Part shown: positions 61,216-64,000 of the stretch, piece by piece
How the letters are laid out: each line of letters starts with the position of its first letter
Numbering within the stretch: position 1 is the stretch's first letter
DNA from: Mucilaginibacter hurinus
Lineage (GTDB): Bacteria > Bacteroidota > Bacteroidia > Sphingobacteriales > Sphingobacteriaceae
Direction: 5' to 3'
Length of the DNA stretch: 64,000 nucleotides
Assembly: GCF_003324525.1 (NCBI RefSeq)
Contig: NZ_QGDC01000001.1
Coordinates: 186,001-250,000, forward strand
Made by a program: the position numbers and the translations under genes
The notes under the pieces: model-generated
The model's input: only the letters and a program-made list of their open reading frames with translations
Databases searched by the model: none
Told to the model about the DNA's origin: nothing

Positions 61216-62232
61216 TCAGTGAAGTATTTTAAACATAAGCTCTTTCATAAGTTCACCGGGGCCAAGGGTAGACTCCACCCCTTTACTTTTGAGGTCATAT
61301 TCCCTGAGCAAACTAATTATCTGCATGGTTTTAGCGTAATTATAGGTACGCGCTGCCTGTTCATAATCCTTTAAGAAATATGGGTTAACGCCAAGTTCTT
61401 TTGCCGCTTGTGATTTATCCTGTATGTAATGATAGGTAAGCACCTTACTAAAAAAGTTGTTGAGGTTACCAAATACAAGCACGACCGGATTAGCCTTGGG
61501 GTTAGCCTCGAAGTAATTAATAATCTGATTGGTTTTCAGCACATCCCGGCGTGTAAGCGCGGCTTGTAACTCAAACACATTATATTCTTTACTGATGCCT
61601 ATATTATCCTGTATATGTTTCAGGGTAATCTCCTGTCCTTGTTGAACGTTCAACATCAGTTTTTCTAACTCGTTAGCTATTTTAGACAGGTCGTTGCCCA
61701 GGTATTCGGCCAACATAGCTGATGCCTGCTGGCTTATTTTATATTTCTTTTCACCTACAAAGCCCTCTATCCATCCCGGTATTTTATTATCATACAAAGG
61801 CGACGACTCAAAAACAAGCCCATTCTTGTCAATGGCCTTATACGTTTTTTTTCGTTTATCAAACTTGCCATATTTATAGCAAAAAACAAGTACTGTGCTA
61901 GGCAATGGATTTTCAAGGTAAGCCAATATTGGGTTGATGCCTTTTTTATCTTCATCGTCTTTTCCCCATTTCATTTCCTGGGCCTCTTTAACCAGTACAA
62001 CCTGGTACTCGGCCATCATGGGGTAACGTTTAGCTGCGTTCAGCACGGTCATAATATCAGTGTCCTTGCCATAAAATACGGTTTGGTTAAAACCGCGTTC
62101 GGCAGGCGATAGCAACTCGTGCTCAACAAAATCGCTTATAAGGTCAATGTAATACGGCTCTTCGCCATGCAACAGGTACAAGGGTTTGTACTTACGGTTT
62201 TTAAAATCTTTAAGTATATCGGCGGCCGTCAT
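61216..62232 (-). CDS. holA: DNA polymerase III subunit delta
   Basis: Clamp-loader delta subunit that opens the sliding clamp. 338 residues with the N-terminal YLLHGEEPYYIDLISDFVE (in part), the internal LVKEAQEMKW, and KIANELEKLMLN in the middle domain; C-terminal helical bundle with YHYIQDKSQAAKELGVNPYF (in part). Divergent from the HsdR_N gene, an arrangement I have the impression is common in this phylum. Confidence 0.93.
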   Translation of the reverse strand: MTAADILKDFKNRKYKPLYLLHGEEPYYIDLISDFVEHELLSPAERGFNQTVFYGKDTDIMTVLNAAKRYPMMAEYQVVLVKEAQEMKWGKDDEDKKGINPILAYLENPLPSTVLVFCYKYGKFDKRKKTYKAIDKNGLVFESSPLYDNKIPGWIEGFVGEKKYKISQQASAMLAEYLGNDLSKIANELEKLMLNVQQGQEITLKHIQDNIGISKEYNVFELQAALTRRDVLKTNQIINYFEANPKANPVVLVFGNLNNFFSKVLTYHYIQDKSQAAKELGVNPYFLKDYEQAARTYNYAKTMQIISLLREYDLKSKGVESTLGPGELMKELMFKILH

Positions 62233-62385
62233 GGTGCAAAGTCAAAAGTAAAAATTCAAAAGTCAAAAATAGCCGGCAGGTTCATATATTTTTAGCTTAA
62301 AGCATGGCTTATATATCTTATAGTATTATCAATGGCTCATGAAGGGGTATCAGTTTTAATTTTTTACTTTTGGCTTTGCATTAAA

Positions 62386-62844
62386 ATGAACCAACTGCGT
62401 CCGCTTGCATTACCCCCCTATCCTTTTAAAATTACCGAAATTAACGGGCAGCTTACCATGTTTGATGAACTGCGCAAAAAAACCATTATTATCACGCCTG
62501 AAGAATGGGTACGGCAGCATTTTGTACAATACCTTATTAACCAAAAGCATTATCCAAAATCACTGATGCGGCTGGAGGGCGGATTAAGATATAACGGCAT
62601 GGCAAAACGTACAGACATCGTGGTATTTAATAATGCGGGACAAAAGATTTTGATGGTAGAATGCAAAGCGCCATCCGTAACAATAAACCAAAAGGTTTTT
62701 GACCAAATTGCCCGTTACAACATGACTCATAAAATTGCGCTGCTCGCGGTTACTAACGGCCTAAAGCACTATTACTGCCATATAAATCATGAAAGCGGCG
62801 ATTATAAGTTTATTGAAGCGCTACCCGGCTATGGGGAACTTTAG
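62386..62844 (+). CDS. Stand-alone type I restriction HsdR N-terminal (PD-(D/E)xK-like) domain protein
   Basis: 152 residues from ATG 62386 (MNQLRPLALPPY); the frame opens earlier at 62332, but the -7-like box TACTTTTG (62365-62372) lies between. Contains the nuclease-fold block RTDIVVFNNAGQKILMVECKAPS: Asp and the E-x-K pair are all present, as in HsdR N-terminal domains. No helicase, methyltransferase or specificity gene is nearby, so it is not a restriction system. Role unknown. It converges with the histidine-kinase gene with a 4-bp overlap. Confidence 0.85.
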   Translation: MNQLRPLALPPYPFKITEINGQLTMFDELRKKTIIITPEEWVRQHFVQYLINQKHYPKSLMRLEGGLRYNGMAKRTDIVVFNNAGQKILMVECKAPSVTINQKVFDQIARYNMTHKIALLAVTNGLKHYYCHINHESGDYKFIEALPGYGEL

Positions 62845-64000
62845 TGCGCTACAGTCACCAGGTTTTGCATCTTCTCAAACAATTCCGTTGGTTTAAACGG
62901 CTTGGATACGTAGTCATTCATGCCGGAGCTGTACACTTTTTCTCTTATATCAAATAAAGCCGATGCTGTAAGTGCAATAATAGGTATGTTGGCCTTACGC
63001 GGGTCAGGCAGTTTGCGTATTTCCATGGCTGCCTCAAAACCGTTCATCACCGGCATTTGCAAGTCCATCAATATCAAATCAAAATTACCATATTGAAGGA
63101 GTTGGATCGCACGTTCGCCGTTTTCGGCAATGGTAGGCGTTATTCTCCATTTTGAGAGGAGTTTTTTCATCAACATTACGTTCACCACATTATCCTCTGC
63201 TATCAGTATTTGCAAGTTGCTCAGGTTATCACTTTGCAGCAGCTCGCTTAATTCCTCTTTTTCCGGCACAACTTCCGTAGACACCGGGAATTCCATATTG
63301 AATGAAAATTCTGAGCCAATGCTTACCTTGCTGTTCACGTTCATATGCAGGCCCTGCAATTCCAGCAGGCGCTTTACAATGGCAAGCCCTAAACCGGTGC
63401 CGCCATACTGGCGTGTAGTGGTAACAGATTCCTGCGCAAAGGGCTCAAAAATCTTTTCCAGGTTATTCTGTTCGATACCAATGCCGGTATCTTTTACAGA
63501 AAATTTAACTGTGCTTGTATTATGGCGGTCTTCAATACACGCGGCGTTTACCCATATATTACCCTGGTGTGTAAATTTAATGGCATTGCTTACCAGGTTA
63601 AAAATTATTTGTGTAATACGTGTTGGATCGCCAATAAGCACTTTATTTTTAAGCCGTTGGTCTACATCAAGGGTAAATGATAAACCCTTCTCTTCAGCCT
63701 TAATTCTCAAGCCGCCGCAAATATTCTGCATCAGGTCGACCAGGTTAAAACGCGCATTTTCAAACACAACCTTACCTGATTCTATTTTGTTAAAATCAAG
63801 CACATCATTAACTATTGCCAACAAATTGGAAGCAGAAAATTTTAATATATCCAGGTTCTCCTTTTGGTCCGTTCGGGGTGAGTTCATCAGCATCAGGTTG
63901 GTCATGCCAATAACCGCGTTAAGCGGCGTACGGATTTCATGCGACATCGTGGATAAAAACTCCGATTTAGCTTGCGATGATTTTTCAGCCTTGCCTATAG
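62841..64000 (-). CDS. Hybrid sensor histidine kinase/response regulator (N-terminal part outside window)
   Basis: The frame is open to the window edge, so the sensory portion is missing. Visible order: dimerisation/H-box MSHEIRTPLNAV, N-box LVSNAIKFTHQG, G1 DTGIGI, G2 GGTGLGLAIVKRL, then a receiver domain with LIAEDN, the phospho-acceptor Asp in LILMDLQMP and a C-terminal Lys in YVSKPF. Stop at 62841. The attached receiver makes it a phosphorelay protein or self-regulated kinase; the input cannot be seen. Its last 4 bp overlap the end of the HsdR_N gene. Confidence 0.93.
   Translation of the reverse strand, partial: IGKAEKSSQAKSEFLSTMSHEIRTPLNAVIGMTNLMLMNSPRTDQKENLDILKFSASNLLAIVNDVLDFNKIESGKVVFENARFNLVDLMQNICGGLRIKAEEKGLSFTLDVDQRLKNKVLIGDPTRITQIIFNLVSNAIKFTHQGNIWVNAACIEDRHNTSTVKFSVKDTGIGIEQNNLEKIFEPFAQESVTTTRQYGGTGLGLAIVKRLLELQGLHMNVNSKVSIGSEFSFNMEFPVSTEVVPEKEELSELLQSDNLSNLQILIAEDNVVNVMLMKKLLSKWRITPTIAENGERAIQLLQYGNFDLILMDLQMPVMNGFEAAMEIRKLPDPRKANIPIIALTASALFDIREKVYSSGMNDYVSKPFKPTELFEKMQNLVTVAH

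Noticed and set aside
62386-62844. Type I restriction-modification system
   Set aside because: Only an HsdR N-terminal domain is present; no HsdM, HsdS or helicase part nearby.
1-64000. tRNA, rRNA, riboswitch, integrase or transposase
   Set aside because: Looked for by eye and none recognised; short tRNA-like hairpins could be missed without a covariance search.

Overview
The window is a chromosomal segment from a member of the Bacteroidota, most likely family Sphingobacteriaceae (Mucilaginibacter/Pedobacter-like). The reasons are: a fused SecDF; a type IX secretion (T9SS) plug protein and a giant protein with a gliding-motility type C-terminal sorting domain; several promoters with the TTG-N19-TAnnTTTG architecture of this phylum; separate heptose kinase and adenylyltransferase genes; and many lipoproteins and beta-barrel proteins. 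Genus-level placement is inference. No rRNA, tRNA, CRISPR array, phage or transposase gene was seen.

Layout. 1-7.1 kb: 3' part of sppA, a PolX-type nuclease, a four-gene ADP-heptose/heptosyltransferase operon (hldA-like, gmhA, hldC-like, GT9) and a small outer-membrane barrel. 7.2-11 kb: a frameshifted sixA-like gene, dprA, and a BlaI repressor/M56 metalloprotease-TonB operon with three operators embedded in its promoter. 11-16.8 kb: overlapping GT2-ECF sigma-rsmG genes on the minus strand, then tgt-lptG-EamA transporter on plus. 16.8-17.5 kb: a gene-free stretch that ends in a strong terminator and may encode a small RNA. 17.5-25.7 kb: lapA-like, beta-hydroxyacid dehydrogenase, ispE, thyA, folA, secDF, ndh. 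25.7-37.5 kb: an outer-membrane receptor, a DUF2238 protein, an acyl-CoA thioesterase and a ~2,600-residue secreted repeat protein carrying a recent ~0.9 kb internal duplication. 38-42.9 kb: a two-gene operon of unknown small proteins, a GyrI-like protein, a GH13 lipoprotein and two DUF3667 genes (one frameshifted). 43-49 kb: a PmoA-like/PVC-type dehydrogenase/cytochrome c fusion and a GT39 transferase. 48.6-52.1 kb: an ECF sigma-small protein-ClpP operon, and a type III polyketide synthase with an ICMT-family partner. 52-64 kb: GH5 lipoprotein, sugar-kinase-like protein, ABC-F ATPase, a REP-like inverted repeat, T9SS plug protein, second thioesterase, frameshifted lipoprotein, EVE protein, periplasmic-binding lipoprotein, holA, HsdR_N-domain protein, and the 3' part of a hybrid histidine kinase.

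How genes work together. Much of the window concerns the cell envelope: heptose synthesis and transfer, LptG, LapA-like, SecDF, T9SS plug and a T9SS cargo. Thymidylate synthase and DHFR form a folate/dTMP pair. Three loci contain single-base frameshifts (sixA-like, second DUF3667, small lipoprotein), which are either real decay or uncorrected assembly errors. The most promising less-described units are the ECF sigma-88 aa protein-ClpP operon, the small-protein operon at 38.1-38.6 kb, the terminator-ended non-coding region at 17.2-17.46 kb, and the giant propeller/cadherin-like secreted protein.
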